A stretch of 64,000 bases of DNA from an uncultured Prevotellaceae bacterium. GTDB taxonomy: Bacteria; Bacteroidota; Bacteroidia; Bacteroidales; Bacteroidaceae. The notes under the pieces were generated by a model. The model worked only from the letters and a program-made list of their open reading frames with translations. It did not search any database and was not told the origin of the DNA. The position numbers and the translations under genes are program-made. Of the stretch, positions 41,601 through 51,987 are shown in pieces (within the stretch, counting starts at the first letter, position 1; every line of letters begins with the position of its first letter). Location of the stretch: positions 1-64,000 of the forward strand of contig CACYJV010000012.1 in NCBI GenBank assembly GCA_902774815.1, in the 5' to 3' direction.

Positions 41601-43885
41601 TCCAGGCAGAACGGGTCCAGTCCCACCTTTTTCAGTCGCTTCTGCACCACCTCCAGGGCTGCCATTTTCTCTGCCACGAACAATACGCGCCGTCCATGGT
41701 AGAGGGCATTGGCAATCATATTGGTGATGGTCTGGCTCTTGCCTGTTCCCGGAGGACCATAGAGGATGAAGCTACGGCCTTCGCCCGACTCCACGACTGC
41801 CTCCATCTGCGACGAGTCTACGTCGACAGGCATGGCAAACTCGCGCGGTTCCTTAGTCTTGTCAATAACGCTGATGTCATTATCTCCATCTCCCTTCTTC
41901 TGGTTATCTCCCTCACCTCCATCCGTGTGGCCTTGGGCAGGACTTTGAGCGGGGCTTTTGGTTGTACCCAGCAGACTCTGTATGACAGCCGACCGCTTCA
42001 TCTTCTCGGCATTGTTGTGAATGTCGTTCCACATCACGAACTTATTGAACGAGAACAATCCGAGCATACACTCCTCCACAATGTCCCAACGGGCGTGGCT
42101 GGCCAACTGGGCACGCACGGTGGCAAGGATGGCACGCACGTCGTAGCCATGTTCGTCTTCAGGCAGCGGCTGCAGGCCTTTTAAGTTGATGTCGTGCTGT
42201 TGTTTCAGCATCTCCACGAGTGTCGTGTTGATGGTCATATCTTCGTCGCGACGACGAATGACGTAGTTGTTGCCGCTCTTACGCACCAGGTCGACGGGCA
42301 TCAGCAGCAGAGGAGCATAGCGTGGGCGGACGCTCTTCTCCGTCTCATACCATCGCATCAGGCCAAATACCAGGTAAAGGGTTGACGCACCGTTCTCTTC
42401 AAGGGCTGTGCGCGACTCGCGGAACAGTGCCTTTTGTGTGGTAAGCAGTTCCTCTGCCGAGAGATAGCTGTTCAGGGTGTTGTGCTTTAGGTCTTCTACG
42501 ACCAGTTTCTCTATTTTGTCTTTGTGAAGACGCGAGTCGTAGATGCCATATTCGTCGGGCTTTACCCTGGTCGTTAGGCTCGTCATGGAAAAATCTTCGT
42601 GGTCTTGCAGGAGGTCTTCAACCGTCTCAATCTCGAACGAGGCAAAGGGAATAATGCGCCGTCCTGTACGTAGGTTCAGCAAGTTGTTGCGCAACGAGAA
42701 GTCGAGCAGCTTGCGTTCCCAGATTTGTTGACGCGAGCGTTCGCCCTTCTTGCTCAGGTCGAGGGTCAGTTCTTGAACTTCTTTCACATCCTTTGTCGCG
42801 TTTGTACGGTCCAAACCGTCGTTCTGCCACACCCCATTGACTTTCACGGGCAATGGGCGGATGCCTTCCATGCGACAGCGGTGAACATCACAAAACATCA
42901 CAAACTTCGACTGATCCTCCACCAGGTGCTTCTCGCCCAGTTCCACGGCCTTCTCGAAGCTGATAGCATCGGAGCTGGCCAGGGCGGTCGACTCAATGAG
43001 CACGGCTTGGCTAATGCCGTTGGCAGTAATCTTGGAGAGAAACGAGAGGTCGTCGCTCACGCTGTGCAGACAATAGCTGTCCACCAGCCAGCAACCCACA
43101 TACATGTGACCTTGCTGAATGACCAGCAACGGATGCAGACCACAGGCTTCCAAAGCCGATGCCATAAGTAGTGAAAGGTCCATGCATGTGCCGAGCTTTT
43201 CGCTGAGTACACGGTCAGCAAGACGTATGCGCTGGCCAGTCTTCTCAAACGATGCTGGCGGTGCCGAATAGACGAGTCCCTCGCTGCGCAAGGCTTCGTA
43301 GATGGCGGCCACCTGCTGGCGTGCACGTGTGGGATCCTGTGTCTGGTATTCGTCAAGGGCCGACGAACCGGTGAGTTTCTCCATGTACTTGGCGGCTGAA
43401 ATCTTTACCCGCGACAGCTCAGGGGTGTTAGGCATGACGAATGCAGCCACGATTTCAGGCATCACGTTGACGCCAGGCCACTCGTCGAAAGCCAAAAGGC
43501 GGAGAGGAAAAGAGGTATTGGGTGTTGGGAGTTGGGTATTAGGTGTCAGAGGTTGGGTGTTGGAAACGCCTGGTTGCCCACTCACCATTCTTAATTCAAC
43601 GTTAAATGTCGTCTCAACACTCTCGGTAAGCTCGCGCAACTTGTCGCGGTCGGGCACCACGTCGAGGTTCGTCAGACGCACAGCCTCGCCGGCAGGGATT
43701 CGCTCCACCACTTGCTCTTGTGCGGCCACCAGTTCACCGCTGATACGTACTGTCACAGTCGTCCAGTCCTCAACAGTCGGGTTGGTCACCTCTATATACT
43801 CAACGCAACGGCGGCCATTTGTCGTCATTGCATAGTTCAGACAAGGCAGATACTCCACCTTGATCATATTCTTTTTGTCGTTCAT
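38612..43885 (-). CDS. DUF4011 helicase with Vsr-like nuclease domain (Hhe-like defence candidate)
   Basis: 1757 residues, start at 43885 (MNDKKNMIKVEYLPCLNYAM), the longer frame from 43945 being inside the promoter. Order: an Ig-like N-terminal part; a transglutaminase-like module with GTCMDLSLLMASALEACG (Cys near 234) and QGHMYVGCWL; DUF4011 (KLLDFSLRNNLLNLRTGRR near 395); a superfamily 1 helicase with Walker A GPPGTGKS near 710, DEAS near 1235, HYRSRHESL near 1305 and VQGDERDVILFS near 1428; then a Vsr/MTES-type nuclease (IDLAV and GIICDG, about 1530-1625) and DUF3320 at the end. The DUF4011-helicase-Vsr layout is the single-gene antiphage system called Hhe. A 7-bp repeat tract is translated inside it (43515-43563). 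No other defence genes are nearby. Confidence 0.85.
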   Translation of the reverse strand: MNDKKNMIKVEYLPCLNYAMTTNGRRCVEYIEVTNPTVEDWTTVTVRISGELVAAQEQVVERIPAGEAVRLTNLDVVPDRDKLRELTESVETTFNVELRMVSGQPGVSNTQPLTPNTQLPTPNTSFPLRLLAFDEWPGVNVMPEIVAAFVMPNTPELSRVKISAAKYMEKLTGSSALDEYQTQDPTRARQQVAAIYEALRSEGLVYSAPPASFEKTGQRIRLADRVLSEKLGTCMDLSLLMASALEACGLHPLLVIQQGHMYVGCWLVDSYCLHSVSDDLSFLSKITANGISQAVLIESTALASSDAISFEKAVELGEKHLVEDQSKFVMFCDVHRCRMEGIRPLPVKVNGVWQNDGLDRTNATKDVKEVQELTLDLSKKGERSRQQIWERKLLDFSLRNNLLNLRTGRRIIPFASFEIETVEDLLQDHEDFSMTSLTTRVKPDEYGIYDSRLHKDKIEKLVVEDLKHNTLNSYLSAEELLTTQKALFRESRTALEENGASTLYLVFGLMRWYETEKSVRPRYAPLLLMPVDLVRKSGNNYVIRRRDEDMTINTTLVEMLKQQHDINLKGLQPLPEDEHGYDVRAILATVRAQLASHARWDIVEECMLGLFSFNKFVMWNDIHNNAEKMKRSAVIQSLLGTTKSPAQSPAQGHTDGGEGDNQKKGDGDNDISVIDKTKEPREFAMPVDVDSSQMEAVVESGEGRSFILYGPPGTGKSQTITNMIANALYHGRRVLFVAEKMAALEVVQKRLKKVGLDPFCLELHSNKVTKSHLLRQLQTTLELTRIKDPAEYEQASKDLFEQRKQLSTYIDLLHKKQASGLSLYDCIARFESIGGEEIQPASAFMNGLTDARLREAAEKVESLDTVFAITGLPSEHPLQGLSVYDPSQQAQGTISERLQQIEQLLEKSDALINHLNATASFKQPHSLNGARWAAQLIGKRQAVVSQFGENMLTQDPVQLRTRWTEVAQKWFLPKFFAKKSFMKGLRALSPSIGESDLETLFTQLDGLRQQLQEGGLSALPALPQDEVQACQQLVSMIDELKNTCSFDDENFDSLRRLLPQWQQNIGRSRDWAQWCIRKRELEEARLEKVVSHVSHARTTGHEAAQAMLKGAYRYMALQIVDSDPQLQMFNGLLFEDAIAKYRTMAKQFQELTKKMLYCKLAANVPAQTIEPSAASELGILKRYIASNGRGATIRHIMDQIPTLLPRLCPVMLMSPISVAQFLDLDQPPFDIVCFDEASQMPTSEAVGAIARGKALICVGDPKQMPPTSFFATNAVDEDEADIDDMESILDDCITLSLPARYLTWHYRSRHESLIAFSNSQYYESKLYTFPSVDDRVSKVTLVPVNGVYDFGKTRSNRAEAEAIVKEVVRRLSDDELSKKSIGIVSFSKVQQNLIEDLLTDALAKHADLERKAYDAEEPIFIKNLENVQGDERDVILFSVGYGPDKTGKVSMNFGPLNNQGGERRLNVAVSRARCEMMVFSTLTPEQIDLRRSSALGVAGLKHFLEFARNGRMAATAEQVKKNTEDTDIIESVAREIRTLGYEVDTQVGRSEFKIDLAVLDPNDQGRYMLGIICDGTRYYETKTERDREICQPGVLEGLGWKLMRLWTVDWLMNKEAVMDRIKKCLTEKPVSKEEKSKETAKTATPKASAAASPLPFAVNADEIVKPKALEKPAILKKIEAEGSKPIDKMKREDIEEIVRFAVEQQVAIPLDDLKRQASKMMGYPRRTPKIDAAIELAIAMLIDKGVLTEEGGNMMTK
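43515..43563 (-). repeat. seven 7-bp repeats inside the helicase gene
   Basis: On the plus strand GTATTGG, GTGTTGG, GAGTTGG, GTATTAG, GTGTCAG, AGGTTGG and GTGTTGG, all in exact 7-bp steps. They encode a stretch of N, T, P, Q, L residues (about 107-122) in the linker between the N-terminal domain and the rest. Confidence 0.75.
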
Positions 43886-43908
43886 GTTGTTAGCGTTTGT
43901 TTCAGCTG

Positions 43909-43939
43909 CGAAATTAAACATAATTATCCAAAGTTCAAA
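43909..43939 (-). promoter_or_regulatory. promoter of the DUF4011 helicase
   Basis: On the minus strand TTTG (43939-43936), 19-bp spacer and TAATTTCG (43916-43909). The leader to the start codon is 23 nt. Confidence 0.5.
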
Positions 43940-44141
43940 GTCCAAAGTTCAAACTTTCGTTTGTTTAACCATTCTTAACGTACACACGTACCATAAACTT
44001 GCTCTCGCATCTTGAGAACCCATTAACGGATTTTACGGATGAATTAGAATTACCCCATTTCAGTCTTAACACTAACCCCTTTGCTGTCCGAATCATCCTA
44101 TCAATCAGATGATAGCTGCGTTTTGTTGCCTCTGTCGCAAA

Positions 44142-44325
44142 GCTTCGAAATTTGGCGAGTAATGCCTTGAAGGTTGCATCTCATTGCTTTAGAGGTCAGA
44201 ACCCATTGCTTTGTAGTTGACAGAGCTATGCTTTTATGGCTCTAAAGCATAGCTTTATACCCCTACAAAGCATAGCTTTATTTCGTACAAAGCAATCAGG
44301 CATAGCATAGAAAGCAATGCTTTGT
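44142..44325 (+). repeat. 22-bp phased repeat array 4 (7 to 9 units)
   Basis: Weak cores at 44142 (GCTTCG) and 44164 (GCCTTG), then, after a 17-bp phase shift, 44181 (TCATTG), 44203 (CCATTG), 44225 (GCTATG), 44247 (GCATAG), 44270 (GCATAG), 44292 (GCAATC) and 44314 (GCAATG). Intervals are 22 except one of 23 and one of 17. It lies between the divergent helicase and clpP genes. The rest of 43946-44608 is AT-rich with no gene. Confidence 0.8.
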
Positions 44326-44546
44326 CATGCCACAGTGAAACAGCAGATGCAGCGAAGAATTCTGACTCTAAATCAGAATAAGCGCGTATTATTAACTATA
44401 TCAACTCATTTCTGTTCAGAAACCGCGTGTATCCACATGTAATAACCTTAGATGATCATATCTATTTCAAAAACTTGTTTTGCGGGAAGGTTTTTCTAAA
44501 CCCCTATAAAAAAATAGTTAAAACTCGAAAAAAAGTAGTGCAATTA

Positions 44547-44577
44547 TTGAATTATTCAGTTTTTTTTCTTAATTTTG
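44547..44577 (+). promoter_or_regulatory. clpP-clpX promoter
   Basis: TTG at 44547-44549, 20-bp spacer and TAATTTTG at 44570-44577. The leader is 31 nt. Confidence 0.65.
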
Positions 44578-44608
44578 TACTACGATAATTTCGAAACAAA
44601 CCATAAAG

Positions 44609-45271
44609 ATGAACGATTTTAGAAAATATGCTACAAAACACCTCGGTCTGAATGGGCTGATGGTCGACGATGTAATGAATGCTCAGGCACAGTACATGAA
44701 TCCCTATATTCTGGAGGAGCGCCAACTGAATGTGACGCAGCTTGACGTGTTCTCGCGATTGATGATGGACCGTGTCATCTTCCTCGGCACAGAGGTTAAC
44801 GACTACACGGCCAACGTGCTGCAGGCACAGCTGCTATACCTTGATGCCAACGACCCTGGCAAAGATATCAACGTCTACATCAATTCGCCGGGCGGAAGCG
44901 TCTATGCCGGACTGGGCATCTACGATACCATGCAGTTTATCTCGTCGGATGTGGCCACCATATGCACAGGTATGGCTGCCTCAATGGCTGCCGTGTTGCT
45001 AGTGGCAGGCAAGGAGGGCAAGCGTTCGGCACTGCCCCACAGCCGTGTGATGATTCATCAGCCATTGGGTGGCGTGCAAGGTCAGGCCAGTGACATTGAG
45101 ATTGAAGCCCGCGAGATTCAGAAACTGAAGAAGGAGCTCTACACCATCATCGCCGAGCACTCGCACACCGATTATGATAAGGTGTGGGCCGATAGCGACC
45201 GTAACTACTGGATGACGGCCGAGGAGGCTCGCGAGTATGGAATGATTGACCAGGTGCTGAAGAAGAAATGA
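44609..45271 (+). CDS. clpP: ATP-dependent Clp protease proteolytic subunit
   Basis: 220 residues, the peptidase chamber of ClpXP in the cytosol. Catalytic Ser125 ([11 protein letters not shown]) and His150 ([11 protein letters not shown]) are present; a third residue, Asp, lies in the conserved DSDRNYWM stretch near 195-205. The handle helix region [16 protein letters not shown] is normal. Its stop overlaps the clpX start (ATGA at 45268), so the two subunits are made in linked amounts. It has its own promoter at 44547-44577. Confidence 0.98.
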   Translation: MNDFRKYATKHLGLNGLMVDDVMNAQAQYMNPYILEERQLNVTQLDVFSRLMMDRVIFLGTEVNDYTANVLQAQLLYLDANDPGKDINVYINSPGGSVYAGLGIYDTMQFISSDVATICTGMAASMAAVLLVAGKEGKRSALPHSRVMIHQPLGGVQGQASDIEIEAREIQKLKKELYTIIAEHSHTDYDKVWADSDRNYWMTAEEAREYGMIDQVLKKK

Positions 45272-46491
45272 AGAAGACGTGTAACTTCTGTGGGCGCAGC
45301 GAAAAGGACGTCCGGTTGCTCATCACGGGACTGAGTGGATACATCTGTGAAAGCTGTGCCCAGCAGGCCTATGAGATTGTACAGGAATCGGGCGTGCTCG
45401 ATGGCGCAGCCAAAAAGAAGCAAGGAAAGGAGAAATTCAGTCTTAAGAAGGTACCGAAGCCTCGTGAGATTAAGGAGTATCTGGACCAATACGTCATCGG
45501 ACAAGACGAGGCCAAGCGCTATCTCTCGGTGGCGGTCTACAACCACTACAAACGTCTGCAGCAACCTACCGACGACGATGTGGAGATAGAGAAGTCAAAC
45601 ATCATCATGGCAGGTTCTACGGGAACGGGTAAGACGCTCATGGCTCGCACCATTGCCAAATTGCTTGACGTACCTTTCACCATTGTCGATGCAACGGTGT
45701 TCACTGAGGCCGGCTACGTAGGCGAAGACGTGGAAAGCATCCTCTCGCGACTGCTGCAGGTGGCCGACTACGACCTTGAAGCTGCTGAGCGCGGCATCGT
45801 CTTCATTGACGAGATTGACAAGATAGCCCGCAAGAGCGACAATCCCAGCATTACCCGCGACGTCAGCGGCGAGGGTGTGCAACAGGGACTCTTGAAGTTG
45901 CTCGAGGGAACCATGGTGAACGTGCCGCCAAAGGGCGGCCGTAAGCATCCCGACCAGGACTATATACACGTGGACACACGCAATATCCTGTTTATCTGTG
46001 GCGGTGCCTTCGATGGCATCGAAAGCAAGATTGCCCAACGCATGAACACCCACGTGGTGGGGTTCAATGCCGTGCAGAACGTGAGCAAGATTGACAAGGA
46101 CGACCTGATGCAGTACATCCTGCCTCAGGACTTGAAGTCGTTCGGACTGATTCCTGAAATCATCGGCCGTCTGCCTGTGCTCACCTATTTGAAGCCTCTT
46201 GACCGTGAGGCCCTGCGGCGCATCCTCGTCGAACCGAAGAACAGCATTATCAGACAGTACGAGAAGCTGTTTGCCATGGATGGCGTACAGCTGAAAGTGG
46301 GCGATGATGTGCTGGAGTATGTTGTCGATAAGGCTGTGGAGTACAAGCTCGGAGCCCGCGGACTGCGCTCCATCGTTGAGGCCATGATGATGGATGCCAT
46401 GTTCGACATCCCCTCACGCCGCCTGAAGACGTTCGAGGTGACCCTCGAATACGCCAAGAAGCAACTCGAAAAGGCCCGCATCAATGCCTAA
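45268..46491 (+). CDS. clpX: ATP-dependent Clp protease ATP-binding subunit ClpX
   Basis: 407 residues. The N-terminal zinc domain has Cys5, Cys8, Cys27 and Cys30 (TCNFCGRSE and YICESCAQQ). The AAA+ core contains Walker A GSTGTGKT (116-123), Walker [12 protein letters not shown], and the pore loop GYVGEDVES. The ClpP-binding loop is expected in the [10 protein letters not shown] region. It unfolds substrates and feeds them to ClpP. Full-length for the family; translated in a coupled way with clpP. Confidence 0.98.
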   Translation: MKKTCNFCGRSEKDVRLLITGLSGYICESCAQQAYEIVQESGVLDGAAKKKQGKEKFSLKKVPKPREIKEYLDQYVIGQDEAKRYLSVAVYNHYKRLQQPTDDDVEIEKSNIIMAGSTGTGKTLMARTIAKLLDVPFTIVDATVFTEAGYVGEDVESILSRLLQVADYDLEAAERGIVFIDEIDKIARKSDNPSITRDVSGEGVQQGLLKLLEGTMVNVPPKGGRKHPDQDYIHVDTRNILFICGGAFDGIESKIAQRMNTHVVGFNAVQNVSKIDKDDLMQYILPQDLKSFGLIPEIIGRLPVLTYLKPLDREALRRILVEPKNSIIRQYEKLFAMDGVQLKVGDDVLEYVVDKAVEYKLGARGLRSIVEAMMMDAMFDIPSRRLKTFEVTLEYAKKQLEKARINA

Positions 46492-46504
46492 ATCCTCTCT
46501 CTCA

Positions 46505-46604
46505 ACCGCTGCATAGCAGCATCTCAACCGTTCAAAACAGCGCTATGCGCACTGAACCATTCTCAACTGCCCGTAGGGCGCATCTGAACAGCTGCTTTGC
46601 AGCC
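46505..46604 (+). repeat. four short stem-loops between clpX and recQ
   Basis: CTGC-ATA-GCAG (46509-46519), GCGC-TAT-GCGC (46540-46550), GCCC-GTA-GGGC (46569-46579) and GCTGC-TTT-GCAGC (46591-46603), joined by linkers such as ATCTCAACCG and CATCTGAAC. It covers nearly the whole gap. Confidence 0.6.
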
Positions 46605-46622
46605 CCCTGACCCTAATAACCT

Positions 46623-48800
46623 ATGGCAAAGAATCAAGAACTAACCGCGAAACTGAAGCACTACTTTGGCTTCGACAAGTTCAAAGGCGACCAGGAAGCC
46701 ATCATCCGCAACCTGTTGGCAGGAAACGACGCATTCGTGCTCATGCCTACGGGCGGCGGTAAGTCGTTGTGCTACCAACTGCCCTCACTCATCATGGAAG
46801 GCACTGCGATTGTCATCTCACCCCTCATCGCATTGATGAAGAATCAGGTGGACGTCATCAATGGACTTAGCGAAGAGGAGGGTGTCGCTCATTACCTGAA
46901 CTCTTCGCTCAACAAGGCAGCAATACAGCAGGTAATGGATGATGTGCGCAATGGGCGGACAAAATTGCTCTATGTGGCTCCCGAGTCGCTCAACAAAGAT
47001 GAGAACGTGGAGTTCCTGCGTGGCGTGAAGGTATCGTTCTATGCTATCGACGAAGCTCATTGTATCTCTGAATGGGGACACGATTTCCGGCCGGAGTACC
47101 GCAACATACGCCCGACTATCAACAAGATTGGCAATGCGCCAGTCATCGCTCTAACGGCAACGGCCACAGATAAGGTGCGTACCGACATCAAGAAGAGCCT
47201 TGGCATTGTCGATGCCATTGAATATAAGAGCTCGTTCAATCGTCCAAACCTCTACTATGAGGTACGCCAGAAGTCAAGCGACATCGACAAGCAGATCATT
47301 CGCTTCATCAAGCAGAATCCAGGCAAGAGCGGTATCGTCTATTGCCTGTCGCGCAAGAAGGTCGAGGAACTGGCTGAGGTGCTGAAGGCCAACGACATTA
47401 AGGCTGCTCCCTATCATGCAGGACTCGATTCGCAGACACGATCGGAAACTCAGGATGCCTTCCTCATGGAGCGCATTGATATCATCGTGGCTACCATCGC
47501 CTTTGGCATGGGTATCGACAAACCTGACGTTCGCTTTGTCATCCATTACGACATTCCGAAGAGTCTGGAAGGTTACTATCAGGAGACGGGACGTGCTGGT
47601 CGCGATGGCGGCGAGGGTATGTGCATCGCTTTCTATGCCTATAAGGATCTGCAGAAACTGGAGAAATTTATGGAGGGAAAGCCCGTGGCCGAACAGGACA
47701 TCGGGCGACAGCTGTTGCAGGAAACGGCAGCCTACGCCGAGTCGAGCGTTTGCCGCCGTAAGATGCTACTCCACTATTTTGGCGAAGAGTACCCGCAAGA
47801 TAACTGTGGAAACTGTGACAACTGTCTGCATCCCAAGGAGAAGCGTGAGGCCACCGCTGCCCTCATTGTCGTCCTACAGGCGGTGCTCGCCGTGAAGGAG
47901 AACTTCCGGCAAGACTACATCATCGACTTCGTGAAGGGACGCCCCACCGACGACATCACGTCGCATCGCCATGACCAACTGGAAGAGTTTGGCGCTGGAG
48001 AGGACGAAGATCCAAAGATTTGGAATCCCGTTATCCGGCAGGCACTCATCGCTGGTTACCTAAAGAAGGATGTTGAGAACTATGGATTGCTGAAAGTGAC
48101 GGCAGCTGGTAAGCGTTTCCTGAAGAAACCGTCAACGTTCATGATTGTCGAAGACAAGGAGTTCAATGATGACGACCTCGACGATGGCAGCGAGGCTACT
48201 GGCACAGCCCTCGATCCCACGCTTTTTGCCATCCTCAAGGACTTGCGTAGGCAGATGGCCAAGAAACTTGATTTGCCCACCTACGTCATTTTCCAGGACA
48301 TCTCGCTCGAGCAGATGGCTACGATGTACCCCATTACCCTACAGGAACTGCAGAACATTCAAGGCGTGGGAGCCGGTAAGGCAAAGCGTTACGGTCAGCC
48401 GTTCTGCGATGTCATCAAGGCACATTGCGAGGAGAACCAGATAGAGCGTCCAGAAGACATGCGCGTACGCACAGTGGCTAAGAAATCGATGCTGAAAGTG
48501 AAGATTATCCAGAGCATCGACCGTCAGGTGGCGCTCGACGATATTGCCAACGCACAGGGACTGGACTTCGACGAGTTGCTTACAGAGGTGGAAGCCATCG
48601 TCTACAGCGGAACACGTCTGAACATCGACTATTTCCTTGAAGAAGTGATGGACGATGATCATGTCGATGATATCTACGACTACTTCCGTGAGAGTGAGAC
48701 CGATGACCTCGATGCGGCTCAAGACGACCTTGGCCCTGAGTATTCCGAAGACGAGATACGCCTCGTGCGCATTAAGTTCCTCTCCGAGATGGCTAATTGA
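46623..48800 (+). CDS. recQ: ATP-dependent DNA helicase RecQ
   Basis: 725 residues, cytosolic. Helicase core: Walker A PTGGGKS (about 42-48), DEAH box in AIDEAHCISEWGHDFRPEY (near 140), ATATDKVR, and motif VI YYQETGRAGRDG. The zinc region has CRRKMLLHYFGEEY and CGNCDNC (about 378-400). An HRDC domain is near 535-600, and an acidic C-terminal tail follows, as in other Bacteroidetes RecQ. It unwinds recombination intermediates with RecG-type partners. It follows clpX but the gap holds several hairpins, so coupling is uncertain. Confidence 0.96.
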   Translation: MAKNQELTAKLKHYFGFDKFKGDQEAIIRNLLAGNDAFVLMPTGGGKSLCYQLPSLIMEGTAIVISPLIALMKNQVDVINGLSEEEGVAHYLNSSLNKAAIQQVMDDVRNGRTKLLYVAPESLNKDENVEFLRGVKVSFYAIDEAHCISEWGHDFRPEYRNIRPTINKIGNAPVIALTATATDKVRTDIKKSLGIVDAIEYKSSFNRPNLYYEVRQKSSDIDKQIIRFIKQNPGKSGIVYCLSRKKVEELAEVLKANDIKAAPYHAGLDSQTRSETQDAFLMERIDIIVATIAFGMGIDKPDVRFVIHYDIPKSLEGYYQETGRAGRDGGEGMCIAFYAYKDLQKLEKFMEGKPVAEQDIGRQLLQETAAYAESSVCRRKMLLHYFGEEYPQDNCGNCDNCLHPKEKREATAALIVVLQAVLAVKENFRQDYIIDFVKGRPTDDITSHRHDQLEEFGAGEDEDPKIWNPVIRQALIAGYLKKDVENYGLLKVTAAGKRFLKKPSTFMIVEDKEFNDDDLDDGSEATGTALDPTLFAILKDLRRQMAKKLDLPTYVIFQDISLEQMATMYPITLQELQNIQGVGAGKAKRYGQPFCDVIKAHCEENQIERPEDMRVRTVAKKSMLKVKIIQSIDRQVALDDIANAQGLDFDELLTEVEAIVYSGTRLNIDYFLEEVMDDDHVDDIYDYFRESETDDLDAAQDDLGPEYSEDEIRLVRIKFLSEMAN

Positions 48801-48822
48801 TATTGGTCTATTTGAGAAATAC

Positions 48823-48869
48823 CTTGCCGTGTGACTGGAAAGCAGATGCCGACCACGTCACGCGGCAAG
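48823..48869 (+). terminator. possible terminator after recQ
   Basis: CTTGCCGTGTGAC at 48823-48835 pairs with GTCACGCGGCAAG at 48857-48869 (12 of 13), followed by a T-rich stretch TTGCGTTTCTTT. The 21-nt loop is longer than typical. The rest of the gap has no clear gene. Confidence 0.4.
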
Positions 48870-48958
48870 TTGCGTTTCTTTAGGGCTGACAGTAATTGCT
48901 GAATATCTTTGTGAAAATCGCCCCACATATATGTGGTCTTCGCGTTAAAACGTATTAA

Positions 48959-50527
<1,569 letters not shown>

Positions 50528-50552
50528 AACGAAGGAAACAAGAATACAAAAT

Positions 50553-51977
50553 ATGAAAACAAGACTTATGATGGCCACCATGCTCCTCATGGCAGCTGTG
50601 GCTAATGCACAGAGCAACAATGATCCGACGATTATGACTGTCAACGGTCAGCCTGTAAGCCGCTCGGAGTTTGAATACTCTTACAATAAGAACAATGCCG
50701 AAGGAGTGATCGACAAGAAGAATGTCGAAGAGTACCTCGACCTTTTTATCAATTATAAGCTGAAGGTGGAAGCCGCTAAGGATGCTCATCTAGACACTCT
50801 GACGTCGTTTAAGGAGGAGTTTTCTTCCTATCGCGACCAGCAGATTCGTCCGGCTTTCGTCGAGGATGCTGATGTGGAGGCTGAGGCACAGCGCATCTAT
50901 GCAGAAACCCAGCATCGTATCGACTCGATGGGTGGCATGGTGAAGCCTTCTCACATCCTGCTTATGGTAGGACAGCGCGCCACCGAAGAGCAGCAGCAGG
51001 CCGCCAAGGTACGCATTGACTCCATCTATCAGGCGCTGAAGGCAGGTGCTGACTTCGCCGACATGGCACGTCGCTTGAGCGACGATAAGGCTTCAGCCCG
51101 CAATGGTGGAGAACTGCCTTGGATCACGAAGGGACAGACGCTGCCCGACTTCGAGAAGACTGTGTTTGCTTTGGAAGTGGGACAGATGAGTGAACCCGTG
51201 CTCACACAGGCTGGTTACCACATCATCAAACTGAATGAGAAGGGTGGTTTCTTCCCCTACGATTCAGTTCATGCTGATATTCTGCGCTTTATCGACCAGC
51301 GCAACATGCGCGATGGCATTGCCGTGCGTAAAGTTAAAGAATTGGCTGAGGCCGAGGGCGTTAGCAGTGAAGACGTTTTGGTTCGCAAAATGAACGAGAT
51401 GACAGCGAAAGACAGCGAGTTGAAGTATCTCATCCAGGAATACCACGATGGCCTGCTGCTCTACGAGATCAGTAACAAACTTGTTTGGGACAAGGCTGCC
51501 AAAGATGAGGCTGGTCTGGCTAACTTCTTTAAGAAGAACAAGAAGAAGTATGCTTGGGAGGCTCCCCGTTTCAAGGGTATGGCTTACCACGTAAAGGATC
51601 AAGCTGACGTGAAGGCGGTGAAGAAAGCCGTGAAGGGACTGCCTTTCGACCAATGGGCCGAAAAGCTGCGCACAACGTTCAACAACGACTCAGTGCTACG
51701 CATCCGTGTGGAGAAAGGTATCTTCAAACAGGGTGATAATGCACTCGTCGATCGTGAGGTATTCAAAAAGGATACGACGGTGAAAACCATCGAGAAATTC
51801 CCCATCGATGCCGTATATGGTAAGAAACTGAAGGCTCCGCAGGAGTATCAGGACGTGCGTGGACAGGTTGTGGCCGACTATCAGGAACAGCTCGAGAAGG
51901 AGTGGGTGGCCGAACTGCGCAAACGTTATGCCGTGAAGGTGGATGAAGCCGTGCTGAAGACGGTGAATAAACATTGA
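50553..51977 (+). CDS. periplasmic peptidyl-prolyl isomerase (parvulin, SurA/PpiD-like)
   Basis: 474 residues, start at 50553 (MKTRLMMATMLLMAAVANA, signal peptide). The N-terminal part is a SurA-like chaperone core (about 25-120). A parvulin domain (about 130-235; VKPSHILLMVG, FADMARRLSDDKASARNGGE and GYHIIKLNEK) follows, then a helical C-terminal part (about 240-474). It helps fold outer-membrane proteins in the periplasm. It is immediately followed by a second, different parvulin protein, both on the guaB strand; spacing suggests one transcript. Confidence 0.88.
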   Translation: MKTRLMMATMLLMAAVANAQSNNDPTIMTVNGQPVSRSEFEYSYNKNNAEGVIDKKNVEEYLDLFINYKLKVEAAKDAHLDTLTSFKEEFSSYRDQQIRPAFVEDADVEAEAQRIYAETQHRIDSMGGMVKPSHILLMVGQRATEEQQQAAKVRIDSIYQALKAGADFADMARRLSDDKASARNGGELPWITKGQTLPDFEKTVFALEVGQMSEPVLTQAGYHIIKLNEKGGFFPYDSVHADILRFIDQRNMRDGIAVRKVKELAEAEGVSSEDVLVRKMNEMTAKDSELKYLIQEYHDGLLLYEISNKLVWDKAAKDEAGLANFFKKNKKKYAWEAPRFKGMAYHVKDQADVKAVKKAVKGLPFDQWAEKLRTTFNNDSVLRIRVEKGIFKQGDNALVDREVFKKDTTVKTIEKFPIDAVYGKKLKAPQEYQDVRGQVVADYQEQLEKEWVAELRKRYAVKVDEAVLKTVNKH

Positions 51978-51987
51978 TTATCTTGAC

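Noticed and set aside
48719-48928. Minus-strand frame of 69 codons after recQ
   Set aside because: Mostly antisense to recQ and to the hairpin; no family match recognised.
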